Of a stretch of DNA of 64,000 nt, positions 1 to 11,972 are shown piece by piece. The notes under the pieces are model-generated. The model made no database searches and was not told the origin of the DNA. It saw nothing but the letters and a program-made list of their open reading frames with translations. How positions within the stretch are numbered: the stretch's first letter is position 1; every line of letters starts with the position of its first letter. Position numbers and translations under genes: made by a program. Source of the stretch: Clytia hemisphaerica (taxonomy: Eukaryota > Cnidaria > Hydrozoa > Leptothecata > Clytiidae). Where the stretch lies: NCBI GenBank assembly GCA_902728285.1, contig CACVBU010000185.1, positions 986,845 to 1,050,844 of the forward strand, in the 5' to 3' direction.

Positions 1-74
1 GTAAAATTCTTTAAATATCGACGTCAATTTTTGGACGAATAATGGAAGTGAGGAGAGCTTTTAATGAAAGATAT

Positions 75-720
75 GATTAAGTAACATTTGGTGGGGTTTT
101 TATGTGAAAAATATCTGAATGTTTAAGGAGTGAAGAGTCGCGACCAAGTAGTGTTTGGTATTTTTTATCCAAACTATGAACATTTCTGATGAGGAAAAAC
201 GCGCGACGGAGTAGTGTTTGGTTTGTTTGATCAAAATTATGAACATTTCTTATGAGTGAAAAAGCATGACGAAGTAGTATTTTGTGTTTTCGATCCAGAT
301 TTGGAATATTTCTTATGAGTGAATTGGCGAGACAAAGTAGTGTTTGGTCTTTTTGGTCCAAACTATGAACATTTCTAATGATAAAAAACGCGTAACCAAG
401 TAGTGTTTGATGTCTTTGGACCAAACTATGAACACTTTTTATGAGTAAAAAGGCGTGGTTTATGGTCTAAATAATGAACATTTCTTATATGTGAAAAGGC
501 GTGACCGAGTAGTGTTTGGTGTTTTGGTGCAAAATATGAGCATTTTTAAGGATGAAAAAATTTGACCAATTAGAGTTTGGAGTTTTTGGTCCAAATTAGG
601 AAAATTTCTTATGAGTAAAAAGGCTTGACCAAGTAGTGTTTGGAGTTGTTGGTCGAAGTTATGAACATTTCTAGTGAATGAAAAAACGTGACCAAGTAGT
701 GTTTGATGTAAACATGACCA
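75..720. repeat. Tandem array, ~63-bp unit
   Basis: About ten degenerate copies of a 62-63 bp unit. The landmark GACCAAGTAGTGTTTGG and close variants recur near 142, 205, 268, 331, 394, 502, 625 and 688, followed by a TCCAAACTATGAACATTTCT-like stretch. One copy near 450 is shortened. The array is open in short frames only because of its period and has no coding character. It passes without a clear break into the next array, which shares the TGACCAAGTA core. Confidence 0.85.
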
Positions 721-3150
721 AGTAAGGATGAATTCTTTTGACTAATCTGCAAAATCTAACATTCAAGTCATGTAACCAAGTAATGATAAATATTGAATTA
801 ATCTGCAAAATCTAACTTTTAAATCACGTGACCATGTAGTGGAAATATAAATTTTTGCTAAATTTTTAAAGAACTTTTACGCAATTCATGGTGACCAAGT
901 AAGGACAAGTTTTTTTGACTGATCTACAAAATCTAACTTTCAAGCCATGTAACCATGTAATAAAATTTTTTTGAATTAATATGCAAAACCTAACTTTTAA
1001 ATCACGTGACCGTGTAGTGGGAATATAAAGTTTTGCGAGATTTTTAAAGAACGCTCCGACAATACCCCGTGACCAAGTAAGATAAATTTTTTTGCCTGAT
1101 CTGCGAAATCTAACTTTAAAGTCATGTGACCAAGTAAGGATAATTTTTTTGACTAATCTTTAAAATCTAATTTTTAAATCACGTGACCGTGTAGTGGAAA
1201 TATGAATTTTTGCGAAATTTTTAAAGAACTCTTACGCAATGAATGGTGACCAAGTAAGAATAATTTTTTTGACTAATCTGTAAAATCTAACTTTTAAATC
1301 ACGTGACCGTGTAGTGAGAATATAATATTTTGCAAAATTTTTAAAGAACTCTTACACAATGCATCGTGACCAACTAAGGATAATTCTTTTTGACTGATCA
1401 GGACTGATCTGGAAAATCTAACTTTTAAGTCATGTCACCGAGTAAGGATAAAATTTTTTGACTGATCTGCAACATCTAACTTTCAAGTTATGTGACCAAG
1501 TAAGGATAAATCTTTTTGACTTATCTACAAAATCTAACTTTCAAGTCATGTGACCAAGTAAGGATAAATTTTTTTGACTGATCTACAAAATCTAACTTTC
1601 AAGTCATGTGACCATGTAATGAAAATTTTTTTGACTAATCTGTAAACTCTAACTTTCAAGTCATGTGACCAAATAAGGATACATTTTTTCGACTGATCAG
1701 GACTGATCTGCAAAATGTAACTTTCAAGTCATGTGACCAAGTAAGGATAAATTTTTTTGACTGATCTGTAAATTCTAACTTTCAAGTTATGTGACCGAGT
1801 AAGGATAATTTTTTTTGACTAATATGTAAAATTTAACTTTTAAATCACGTGACCGTGTAATGAGAATATAAATTTTCGTGAAATTATTGAAGAACTCTTA
1901 CGCAATGCATCGTGACCAATTAAGGATAAATTCTTTTGCATAATCTGTGAAATCTAACTTTCAAGTCATGTGACCAAGTAATGAAAATTTTTTGACTGAT
2001 ATGCAAAATTTAACTTTCAAGTCATGTGACCATGTAATGAAAATTTTTTTGACTAATATGTAAAATCTAACTTTTAAATCACGTGACCGTGTAGTGGGAA
2101 TATAAATTTTTGTGAAAGTTTTAAAGAACTCTTACGCAATGAATGGTGAACAAGTAAGGATAAATTTTTTGACTAATCTGTAAAATCTAACTTTTAAATC
2201 ATGTGACCAAGTAAGGATAAATTCTTTTGCCTGGTCTGCTAAATCTAACTTTCAAGTCATGTGACCAAGTAAGGATAAACTTTTTTGACTTATCTGCTAA
2301 ATCTAACTTTCAAGTCATGTGACCAAGTAAGGATAAACTTTTTTGACTTATCTGCAAAAATCTAACTTTCAAGCCATGTGAGCAAGTAAGGATAAATATT
2401 TCTGCCTGGTCTGCAAAATCTAACTTTCAAGTCATGTGACCAAGTATGGACAAATATTTTGACTGATATGCAAAATTTAACTTTCAAATCATGTGACCAA
2501 GTAATGAAATTTTTTTTGACTAATATGTAAAATCTAACTTTTAAATCACGTGACCGTGTAGTGGGAATATAAATTTTTGTGAAAGTTTTAAAGAACTCTT
2601 ACGCAATGAATGGTGACCAAGTAAGGATAAATTTTTTGACTAATCTGTAAAATCTAACTTTTAAATCATGTGACCAAGTAAGGATAAATTCTTTTGCCTG
2701 GTCTGCTAAATCTAACTTTCAAGTCATGTGACCAAGTAAGGATAAACTTTTTTGACTTATCTGCAAAATCTAACTTTCAAGTCATGTGACCAAGTAAGGA
2801 TAAATATTTTTGCCTGGTCTGCAAAATCTAACTTTCCAGTCATGTGACCAAGTAAGGACAATTTTTTTTGACTAATCTTCAAAATCTAACTTTTAAATCA
2901 CGTGACCGTGTAATGGGAATATAAATTTTTGTGAAAGTTTTTAAGAACTTTTACGCAATGAATTGTGACCAAGCAAGGATAAATTTTTTGACTAATCTGT
3001 AAAATCTAACTTTTAAATCACGTGACCGTGTAGTGGGAATATAAATTTTTGTGAAAGTTTTAAAGAACTCTTACGCAATGAATGGTGACCAAGTAAGGAT
3101 ATGAATTTTTTTGACTGATCTGCAAAATCTAACTTTCAAGTCATGTCATC
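715..3150. repeat. Tandem array, ~58-bp unit with higher-order structure
   Basis: The basic unit is about 58 bp (for example starts at 1492, 1550 and 1608) and contains TCTAACTTTCAAGTCATGTG followed by ACCAAGTAAGGATAAATTT. It alternates with a variant carrying ATCACGTGACCGTGTAGTG and a longer AAGAACTCTTACGCAATG insert. The variant recurs near 2081 and 2548, giving a higher-order period of about 470 bp. The array decays after 3150. A small stray remnant (GTAAGGATATGTGACGAAGTAGTG) lies near 4160. No gene is seen inside. Confidence 0.85.
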
Positions 3151-3275
3151 ATGTGTAGAGCACCTGCGCATGTGTATTATGGTTTCTTCGAGACATTTCT
3201 TTAGAATTTAAATCACGATTGTTCATCGTGCATTCACTCTTCAAAATGTTACATGTATAGTAGTGATTTGATTGG

Positions 3276-3888
3276 TCAGTTAAAGCATGAACATATAAAC
3301 GACTGGACATCCATCTCCTTTGTCTTTTTTTAGAAAGACTGCTAGCTTCGTTGCCGCCTCGTTAATAGCATAAAATGAAACAATAGATTTTGGTGATATA
3401 CCACTTGGGAATACCTTGCCAACAACGTCAAAACTTCGACAAAAGTCTATGTTGTTCTTTATTTCTAAATTTTGACTTAAAGTGTCTTATAATTTTAGAA
3501 AGTGTCACATTCTAATTTAGATATTCTTATGGTACAGGCTCTCAACGTTGGCAAGCTATTTTTTTTCAAGTCAAAAAAAAATTATTGGAGTGACAAAAGA
3601 GATTCAAAAGTATACACGCAGTTGAAATTCTGCATTTCAGAGTTGAAAATGTTCATCAAATATATTGCAAACTTGCGAAAAAATTCGAAAATAATTTTTT
3701 GTGCATTAGGAGTAATTTTCAAGCTATATCAATCCTTTTACCTAAATAATTCAAAGAAATAAAATTATGACGGAATATTATCGGATTTTTCATACCAATT
3801 TTGAAATACAGGCGGCAACGAAGCTCGCTTCAAAGAGATAATAAAAGATATGTGCAGTCGTTTATATGTTCATGGTTAAAGAAATGTA
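3276..3888. repeat. Inverted-repeat element (~600 bp)
   Basis: The left arm (TGAACATATAAACGACTG near 3288, then CTAGCTTCGTTGCCGCCT near 3342) is matched in reverse complement by GGCGGCAACGAAGC near 3811 and CAGTCGTTTATATGTTCA near 3856. The interior is AT-rich. Open frames of 68-86 codons in it have no protein-like features. This is likely a non-autonomous DNA element. I could not define a target-site duplication, so the outer limits are approximate. Confidence 0.55.
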
Positions 3889-4195
3889 TAATGTCGAAAT
3901 ATGTTTTTTATTTACCTCTGCGCCCATCATTTTCACACCTAAAGGTAATTATTTTATGTATTCTAGAAAAATATATCTGTCAATCAATTTGCCATATTTT
4001 ATTCAAAGATATCTGTCAATCAACTTCTTAGCTTGCATAATAGCATATGTTACGTCATGTTTAAATGATTAACAATAATCTAGTAGAAACCATGTATATT
4101 CAGCTGTTTAATATTTAAGCATAAATTATGACGTAGAAAAGAAAATAACAATAGGAGACAAAGTAAGGATATGTGACGAAGTAGTGCTATGCACA

Positions 4196-4463
4196 GGGGG
4201 GGTACCAGATTTGCGAGAATTTCGAAAATCGATCCTTAGAGAGACTGAATTTCGAAAATGTTGTCCATTTTTTTAGGTTTTTGCCACCCTTAAAGGAACT
4301 ATTTCCCCAAAATTTCAAGAATCATGACCTTCTGAGGGACTCAATTTTGATTTAAGTAATTTTGCAACCCTTACAGAGACTCAATTGCTTTTTAATGGTA
4401 TTTGTACCGAGGGACTTTCGCTCGCACATACCCGGCACCCATTTTGCCTAAGTACCCCCCCCC
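4196..4463. mobile_element. MITE with G-run/GTAC ends
   Basis: A 268-bp unit starts with seven G followed by TAC and ends with GTAC followed by nine C, forming terminal inverted repeats. The body repeats short blocks of the type ACCCTTAnnGGGACT, as do the pieces near 9255-9515, 11330-11615 and 46710-46995, so this is one dispersed family. No coding capacity. Confidence 0.55.
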
Positions 4464-4713
4464 TCCTAAGCGACTGAGTCATTGTTTGAAATGTATATGA
4501 TTGTATATGATTATTCTGCATACGCTATTTGGATTGAACCCAACCTCGTTCCCTGCGTATTATAAGCCTTTCGATGCTTACTGATTGCGCTAGATAATTC
4601 TCTGGCGTCAATCAGTAACGTATATAAAGCCTGGGATACAAAGGGAGGAGGTTGCATTTGACCTTGTGCTCTGATATGATTTTGAAAGAAAATGAATCAT
4701 TACAAATAATTAC

Positions 4714-5701
4714 ATTAAGATATTGATCTTGAACTTCTTCTTCATCTCTTGAAAAAGGGTTCAATTGATCTCGTCTGCATTTCAATTCTTTGAGTTTACA
4801 GTCAAGTTTCACAAATACATGTGGACCATTATGATATACGCAGTCCTTGTACACATTGTCACACTAGAAGAAGGAAGAATGAGAGAAACTAACTTCCGCG
4901 CGGAAAGATTATTTTTCGACAGAATGAAAAAAAAATCACTATTTCGCTTAAATTAATCAACTGTACGACAAGTTTTTATCATAGATTTATAATTTTCAAA
5001 ATATAAGCCTCTGGCAAATTTTTTGGCAACAAAAACAAAAACAAACAACCGAAGTTAGTTCTTACATCATTAGAAAATTACATCAATCGCCAAAATCAAA
5101 ATTCTAATTTTTCGATCTTTCAAAACAACACCGATGCATAGGATGCTCAAGAATCAGTAAGAATCAAGTTGCAGTGAAAATCAAACGAGCTAAATTAGCA
5201 TATGTGGAATTTGTCTAGTTTTGCGTCTTTTTTGGAGATTTCGAAGCTGTCGAAGCTGATTTTAATGTTCCCCAGATCGTCTTCTATGTAACCCTACTCT
5301 CAGAACGTTTGAGTGTTTTATGCTAAAAATCGAGAATGAAAAATAACTGAAACATACTTACTTTGCTTTGGTCATTTTCTAAAAATAAAGAAGAGAAACG
5401 ACTGATTAAAAGTCTTTCGAAGCCTACTTTATTTAAATTTTATATTGACAGTCTCATCAATAAATTCTAGTGAAAACTGATCGAAGTCGCGCTTGTGTAC
5501 GAAAGAAAAGCTGTAGTCTGTGACTATTAATTTTAACATAGACCGCACTCTTTAATTTATACCCTTGTAGTTCTAAAGTAATTTTGAATAAAGATAAGTT
5601 TTGTATAAAAATTGGTGGGTTTTAGTCAATTTTTCTCAAAAAAATTCCAAACCTGCAAATGCCGAGCCAACGAAAAGGAGTAAAACCACGAAAATCTTCA
5701 T
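4714..5701 (-). CDS. Cys-rich secreted peptide, three exons, 3' end unresolved
   Basis: I do not recognise the family. On the minus strand exon 1 (5701-5653) encodes a signal peptide beginning MKIFVVLLLF and ending before GSAFA|G, then a GTTTGG donor. Exon 2 (5378-5362, 17 nt) follows a TTTTTAG acceptor and ends at GTAAGT. Exon 3 starts after CTAG at 4863 with TGTGAC and could end at the GTAATT donor after 4714. Phases agree (1, then 0). Exon 3 gives Cys-x6-Cys, 13 residues, then another Cys-x6-Cys, as in the gene at 8952-10544. That gene also has a tiny exon 2 and a third exon opening with a Cys codon, so the two are paralogues arranged divergently. No matching fourth exon is visible to the left. 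If exon 3 is read through it stops at 4612. The gene is therefore either truncated by the repeats around 4.2-4.5 kb or ends differently from its paralogue. Confidence 0.5.
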
Positions 5702-6093
5702 GTTCTTGTGCAGGATAAGCGTATGGTATGAACGAGTGACTGTTAAAATCATTTGAAAAATGCTAGGGTTTTTTAGAAGTTTTTATAGACATTTTGCAAA
5801 TCTATTGAATTATTCAAGACTTAATAAAGTTTTTACCCTGGTGTTTGTGTTTATCCAGTGATTCCTTGGGAAAGTAACATTTGGGTCAACAAACTTAAAA
5901 AACTTTAAATGTTTTTTACTATAAAACGAAAAAAATTGTAAATGTCACATTTGACTTATTTAGCTCCTGACGCAGCTTGCAATTTTTAAACAAAACTAAT
6001 ACAAATTTAATCTAAATTTTAACTTATTAAAACTTGGAGCAACCGGTCGGCCAAGAATGGGCTAAATAGTATGTACCCTCTATGTTGAGAAAG

Positions 6094-7032
6094 TGTGACG
6101 TCCAGGGTCGGTCTGAAAAATTAAAAAAATCCTGGGGGTCTGGTTCTTCCAGTGTAGAAATCCAGGGTCAGTGAAATGAGGTGGAAAACCCAAGGTGGTC
6201 AGTAAAACGAGGTAAAAAATCCAGGGCGGTCAATAAAATGAAAAATAAGATAAAGGGGTCCTGATAAATTGAATAAAAAATCCAGGCAGTCAAAAAAGAC
6301 TTCCCCAACAGAAGGGATACAATTTCTTTTCTGGAATAGCTCAACTTAGGGAATCTTAGAGCATCTCCCATACCGTAATCTAATCGTATATAATGGAACT
6401 CTGTTAGAAAGATTTTTATGTAGTTTGACAATTTGTCGTGCTAGTCCGAAATTTTAATTAGTTTTTCATGGGACACTCGTGATTGGATGAAGGCAGGTAT
6501 GTTCAGTTTTCACACCCAACATATTGTACACGTATTGTATTGTATTTGATTGGCAAAACGCCATATCAAGACTCGGATTTTTTAAAAACTCAAGAATTTC
6601 CTAAGCATATGCAAAAGCTCCACTTAATTATCTTTTAACCTCATTATTATCAAAACTTGCCCTAACATCCTTCATAGATTCAATTGATAACCATTTGATC
6701 AAAGGATTGTTTTCCAAACGCAAAAAATATTTCCCCTTTTATTCGCATAAGATTTTAGCGTTAATTTCAAAATTCTTCCAGCTCGCGAAAGTTTGTACTG
6801 GCGAAAGTTTGTATATTTAAAAAAAATCGATTTGTTTGACCCAGAAGGAATATATTCTTTACTATATTATCGTGTGTTGTATTACAAGAGTTGAAGATAT
6901 GTTGAGGTCACTTAAAGATTCGCGTAGTACAGTCTAAAATTGAGAGACCAGTGTAGAAAACCAGGCAGGTCACGTGAACAACAGATACCCTCGAAAATCT
7001 AGACCACAGCAAGTGACCGGACGTGACATTGA
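6094..7032. repeat. Probable DNA element with subterminal tandem motifs
   Basis: GTGTGACGTCCAGGGTCGGTC at about 6094 is roughly inverted by GACCGGACGTGACATT near 7018, suggesting terminal inverted repeats. Next to the left end lie several 30-40 bp blocks of the type AAAATCCAGGGCGGTCAATAAAATGA (about 6130-6300), and weaker ones sit near the right end (6945-6990). No open frame of note. The boundaries are tentative. Confidence 0.35.
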
Positions 7033-7092
7033 GAGGAGAAACCCGTATTGGCGAAAACCGTTAGGATATGAAAGCGGGTAAAATATGACTAA

Positions 7093-8117
7093 GGGAGCGT
7101 CTCCAAATGTTGTTTCAATTTTTTCGTTTCAAATTGTTTCATGAAACGATTTAAAACGAAGTTCAAACGAAGTTCAAACGAAGCTCAAACGAAATGCATA
7201 ATTAGTTCTAATTTAGAGATAATTATCTAATATTATCTCTGAGTTTTTTCTATTTCGTTTCATTTCGTTTAGAGAAACTTCTCACTTAAAAATTTGTGAA
7301 ACGGATAGGATAGGGAATTCATGTTTAATTTCACATATGCACGCTTTTTTAGGAATATATCTTAATGACTGAACTTTATTTTCAACAGAATGTTTTGGTT
7401 GAAGATCAATCCAAATTGAAGTCTGCTTTCGTATTTTATGATGTAGACTTTTTCAGAAATATGTTTTTCTTACTGTTCGGGGCTATCAGCTAACAGGGAT
7501 ATAATTAGTGCAACAATTTTAACAGGTCTTAAAGGTGTTACCGACTCAATTTGTAATTAATTACCAACTCAGTTGTAATTAATTACGGTATTCCCATATG
7601 AATTATATTGAAGTAATTTGCAAAGTGTTTCGGGTTGTTATGTCGGAAAGTACCTTCGCAGCCTTATACCATAATTTTTATTTTTTATCAGAACCAGGTT
7701 TAAAGAATTCTTAAATCGAGGGCAAAAGATATTAGAAAACTTGTCAAGCTTGAAAGCAAGAAACTTCAGAAACTGAATCCCTTTAAACATCGAAAAAAAT
7801 ATTACGCATTTTGAGGAAGTAAGAACTATCTATTGTTGTAGTAACAAAATGAGACTATTGCTAAAAATTCTAAAAAGTTTTGGATGACATGAAATCCAGA
7901 GAAAAAATTTATTTCGTTTCACCATTCGTTTCAAAATATTATCTTTTTTCAGTTCAATTATCTTCTTTTCTTAAATAATTAAAGTTAATCAGACATCATT
8001 ATCTGAATATCTTCGAAACGAAGTCGAAACGAAGTCGAAACGAAAGCTAAACGAAACATAAACGAAGCTTTCGTTCCATTTTCGTTTAAAAATGAAACAA
8101 TATTTGGAGACGCTCCC
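7093..8117. mobile_element. Harbinger-like non-autonomous element, TAA target duplication
   Basis: A 1,025-bp unit begins GGGAGCGTCTCCAAAT and ends ATTTGGAGACGCTCCC, and both flanks are TAA (7090-7092 and 8118-8120). The inverted repeat continues inward as TGTTTCA and its complement. Subterminal blocks of repeated AACGAAGTTCAAACGAAG type occur on both sides (about 7140-7190 and 8010-8075). A 3-bp TAA/TTA duplication is typical of PIF/Harbinger transposons. No transposase frame is present, so mobilisation would have been in trans. It lies between the two Cys-rich peptide genes. Confidence 0.7.
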
Positions 8118-8459
8118 TAAATGGGTCAAAGGAGAAAGAAGAACTCTTGAGGTTTAGGTCCAGCTGCACGTCCCCGAAAGGACCAACAGACTGGGAGAGT
8201 CGCGGATGGCCTCCTAGTCTGTTGCCACTAACCAAAATTTCACTTCGTTCGCCTGAAACTGCAGAAACTGACTAATCTTGAATGTTCTTTGAAAAGCTTA
8301 ACACGCGAGAATTTTTTTCCACATTAAAAAAATTCACTTGTACAAGGATTTGCGATGTTAGCTTGATATTTGCGATGTTAGCTTTTTTAGGCTTATGCAA
8401 ATAAATGGATAGAAATAGAAATAGAAATAGATGATATGCTGTATACTTTACAAGTGCTG

Positions 8460-8640
8460 TCAATTCCCCGGTGGGAAAATACCCGGGAATTTCAGCCCCA
8501 CTGGGAAATCAATGTCTAAAAATTGCACTCCAAAACCATCCCCACTGGATTTTTTAAAATTGGAACAATGGGATTTTGACAGGGATTTTTATCCCCACTG
8601 AAGAAAAAAGTTTACCGGGGCTGTGAGACAGGGGTGTTTG
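8460..8640. mobile_element. Partial copy of the CACCCC-family MITE
   Basis: The right end reads GCTGTGAGACAGGGGTGTTTG, matching the terminal repeat of the family whose ends are CACCCCYTTCTCACAGACC. The interior has the typical CCCCACTGGGAAATC-like stretches. The first ~20 bases of the left end are missing. It is closest to the copy at 41987-42176. Confidence 0.55.
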
Positions 8641-8951
8641 TATGCACTATTTGTATGTCATCGTTTTTTTATATTTCTACCCCGTGACTTTTAGGAGCTG
8701 GTTTTTAGATTTCTTGAAACATTCGTGATATTATGGTCCTGTTTGATGATAGTGTTTGTGTATTTTTTACAACATTTGAATTTAATGAAGCTGCATAAAT
8801 TTTTGGTCTCAGACAATATTGATTTTGGCTGCCTTGATTTTCAAAAATTTTAATAAATAATTCAATTTCTAAGACAAGCACAGGATTTGAGTGATTTGGA
8901 AAAAAGCCCTCTAAAACAACTGATTCTAAGTTTCTAAGTTTGCTATTAGAA

Positions 8952-10544
8952 ATGAATCTTCTAACTTTTGCATTACTTTGTGCTGTTGCTTGCTTAGCCC
9001 TTGCAGGTAAAAACATTATTTTCCAATGATTTTAGTGGCTTCGAAATTTAACCAGATTTTAGTTACATTACAATTAAATTTCTAAATCTGATTCTATTTT
9101 GCTTTTCTGCTTGATTTTCACATTTTTTCACTTTCTTTCAGATGGAGGAGGAGCTGAACGCAAGGTATGTTTTATAAAAAATAATTTTCATTCATTGGTG
9201 ACCTCATTATAGATTATCTAATCTGCCTGCTCTACTTTTTTAGAAGTTTAGAGCCCGGGGGGTACTACCCTTGCCGACCGACGGGGGGTGCTCCGCTGAG
9301 GTTCGAAAAATGGAACCTTCCTTGGGACTCGTTTTTTCAAAAATTTTGCCGAAATTTGCGAGAAAAGTGACCCTGAATGGGACTAAAATTCCAAACTTTT
9401 CTACTTTTTCCCAAATTTCCGAAAAAGGCACCCTACGAGGGACTGATTTTTCTATTTTGGTGTTTTTGCGACCCTACCTAGGACTCGAAGAGGTTAAAAA
9501 GGGTACCCTAACCAGCGGCGGATCCAGGGTTTAGAGGGATCTGAAAAACTTGTTCATCCATGTCTTTTCGGTTGCGTGAATGCGTGAAAATAGAGAAAAA
9601 AAGACCGTGAATGCGTGTTTTTGTAAGAGTAGCCAAGATTGCAAAGGGTAGAAATTGCAAAAAAAATACAACTTTGAAAATGTCTGGAATTGCTGAATTT
9701 CAAGAAATCCGAAGTAATTTACAGCTTAAAGTATAACTCGAAACTGATCTAGAATGTTAGAATGAGAACAAGATTGAGAGTATACCCACAAAAGACAGAC
9801 CAACCTCAGCTCTGGCATAACCAAGATTTCATAACACCAAAGTGGCTTGATTTGAAACTCTTGGAAGGGAAATTAACCCACTTTTTTCCCCATTTAAATG
9901 GCCTGATCGGCGTGGTTTTCACACAAACTCAAGATTGAAAGTAAAACTCGTCGTCAGATTTCAAAAGAAAAATCAATCCGTCATTTTAATGGCGCAAATC
10001 TTAAGGTTTCACTATTTCCTGCTTGAGAAGGGATGAAGATTTCTTTCTAGTCCCTTCGAGCCCAATATCACGAAAATATTCCATATCATTCAATCTATTT
10101 TCTGTCAGTGTGAAGCAGCATCAGAGAAATGCATCCAACTTGCCAAAAAGACGAACAACAAAACAGCTCTGGTCAAATGTGTCGATACCAGAAACAAGTG
10201 TGTCAAAGATTCTTTTGATAAGAAACTCTCTTGTCTGGGAAAGGTAAGTTATTTTTGGATAAATAAACCTTATTGGAAGAGAATATTCGTCAGGAAAAAT
10301 GATGGAAAAATAATTTGGTGACTAAGTTATTTCAACGACAGATTCTTCAAGTCGACGTATTTTTTGCAGACAAGTATTTTTGACCAACGACTAGTTTTAC
10401 TTAATTTATTTTCATATTTTTGAATTTTAGTGCAAAAGTGATTTGAGTGCTTGTGTGGTCAGTGTGACCAAGCAAAATCTGGACAGCAATGTTTGTTTTG
10501 GATTCTTCAAAACTTGCATCAGTCATAACTGCGGTGGCGTTTAA
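8952..10544 (+). CDS. Cys-rich secreted peptide, four exons (108 aa)
   Basis: I do not recognise the family. The exons are 8952-9006, 9142-9164, 10109-10243 and 10431-10544. All introns are GT-AG (acceptors TTTCAG, TGTCAG, TTTTAG; donors GTAAAA, GTATGT, GTAAGT) and phases agree throughout to a TAA stop. Exon 1 encodes a clear signal peptide (MNLLTFALLCAVACLALAG). The mature part has four Cys-x6-Cys pairs plus two more cysteines, and exons 3 and 4 each open with a Cys codon. Such regular spacing suggests paired helices held by disulphides; this is inference. It is a paralogue of the minus-strand gene at 4714-5701, sharing phase-1 exon 1, a very short exon 2 and Cys-first exon 3. The long second intron holds a G-run MITE. 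A possible poly(A) signal is AATAAA near 11243, but the 3' end is not resolved. Confidence 0.75.
9255..9515. mobile_element. G-run/GTAC MITE in intron 2
   Basis: It starts near GGGGGGTACTAC and ends near GGGTACCCTAACC, with internal AnnnGGGACT blocks (CCTTGGGACTCG, GAATGGGACTAA, GAGGGACTGA, CCTAGGACTCG) spaced 50-60 bp apart. It is the same family as 4196-4463. Immediately after it, CAGCGGCGGATCCAGGG resembles the end of another DNA element. An open frame of 87 codons here is part of the repeat, not a gene. Confidence 0.5.
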
Positions 10545-10639
10545 AGTATTTAACCTTTTGGTAGGTTAACATATAACCATTTCCATCTTCTGGACGATGG
10601 TATCCCCTAGGGGTAATCTCCCTCTCCAAAACTGTTTTT

Positions 10640-10838
10640 CCCTTGAGTATATTTTACTAGTTCTTTGAAATGGGATTGGGAAAATAGTGAATATTTTGCA
10701 GTTTGCAGTGAGAATTGGTTTATTTCATTATTTTCAGTGGGTGACAAAAATTGGAGGATAATTTACCACCGGAGGGACGATATTTTGGTCAATTCTTCCA
10801 GTGGGAAGGGGTCCAAGTGGGTCTGTGAGAAGCAGGTG
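10640..10838. mobile_element. Partial CACCCC-family MITE
   Basis: The right end GTGGGTCTGTGAGAAGCAGG and the interior blocks (GGTTTATTTCATTATTTTCAG, GACGATATTTTGGTCAATT) match the copies at 33822-34080 and 63673-63806. The left terminal repeat is not recognisable. Confidence 0.5.
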
Positions 10839-11329
10839 TTCTAATGAATGGGATTCTGTTCATGTGCAATTTTACCAAGGGAAATTGTTAACTTTCACTG
10901 ATAAAAAGCTGAATTTTGCATTTTTTAGAGATTTACGAATTATACTAAGAATTAGGACTTGTCAATATTTTCCTTTCTAAATTCCGTCATCATTCCGGAC
11001 ATTTTAATTATTTTTTCAAATGTCGACATTTCAACAAATTTTTTTCGAAGAAAATTGTTTTTCCGGACTAAAACATCAAATTCTGTGTAAGTCTCACTTA
11101 GGACCTTATTTCTTGAATTCCGTGTCCAAATTTTCACCAAATTCCACTTACAACCCATGTTTTTATTTTTATTTTTTTCAGGTAAACTATTGTTGCTTAC
11201 AACTCTGTATTTGTTATCCATGTATATTATTATTCAGGGATAAAGAATAAAAATTCTCAAGAAAAATCAAGAATTGTTAAAAATATTCCCATATTCACCC
11301 CTTTTTTAAACCTCTACCAAGGTCCTACA

Positions 11330-11615
11330 CTAAAAAAAATGAAAAACAAAGTATAACTAGGCCTAAGATTTTGTAGCAGGGGTTCAGGTTTAGGGGGATT
11401 CTTTTAGAGATTATGGGCAGCTGAACCTTCTTATCCTATGGGATGTTTTGGTCTTGTTCTTTGAAGTTTTAGCTTAAGCGATCAGCCCTCTTCATTGAGT
11501 TATTAGAGAGAGACTAATTTAAAGCTTTTTGGTTTTTCCGACCCTTAGACTTAGAGAGACTTTGAAGGATGTAAAACGGACCCTTAAGCCTAATTTTGCC
11601 TAAGTATCCCCCAGG
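11330..11615. mobile_element. Degenerate G-run MITE
   Basis: GTTTAGGGGGATTC near the left and CCTAAGTATCCCCCAGGG at the right are inverted-repeat-like, with internal AGACTTAGAGAGACTTTG-type blocks as in 4196-4463. Diverged; limits approximate. I see no gene between 10545 and 15774. Confidence 0.35.
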
Positions 11616-11925
11616 GAATAGAGGCCTCCTCTTTGATCGCGTGCTTTGGCTTCGGAAATTCCCCGTTAAATACAAACTTTAAAATTTTCAATATTTTCTT
11701 ACAACAGAAGGTGTTATGTTTAATTTATTCAGTAGCACCGCTGCATCAACAATTAAAGTTTTAAAACAAAATAAATAAAAGGAACAAATAAAAACTAATT
11801 TACGAAGGAAGAAACGCAGGCTAGTACCTTTAAAGTCACTTTTGTTCTTCTGGGTCATATTCATTTCTTATTTTGCTGAAGCCACCTGAAAATGAGCCTA
11901 CGACACAATGTGCAAAACACTGTTT

Positions 11926-11972
11926 CTTGTAAGAACAAACTATATAAGAAGGTAAGGCTTCGATGGCTAAAG
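11926..11972 (+). mobile_element. Short fragment of the ACACGTTTTT MITE
   Basis: TAAGAACAAACTATATAAG followed by GTAAGGCTTCGATGGC matches the first ~45 bases of the element at 29757-30008. The rest is absent. Confidence 0.5.

Noticed and set aside
3502..4072. Three small plus-strand frames
   Set aside because: Inside or beside an inverted-repeat element, AT-driven composition.
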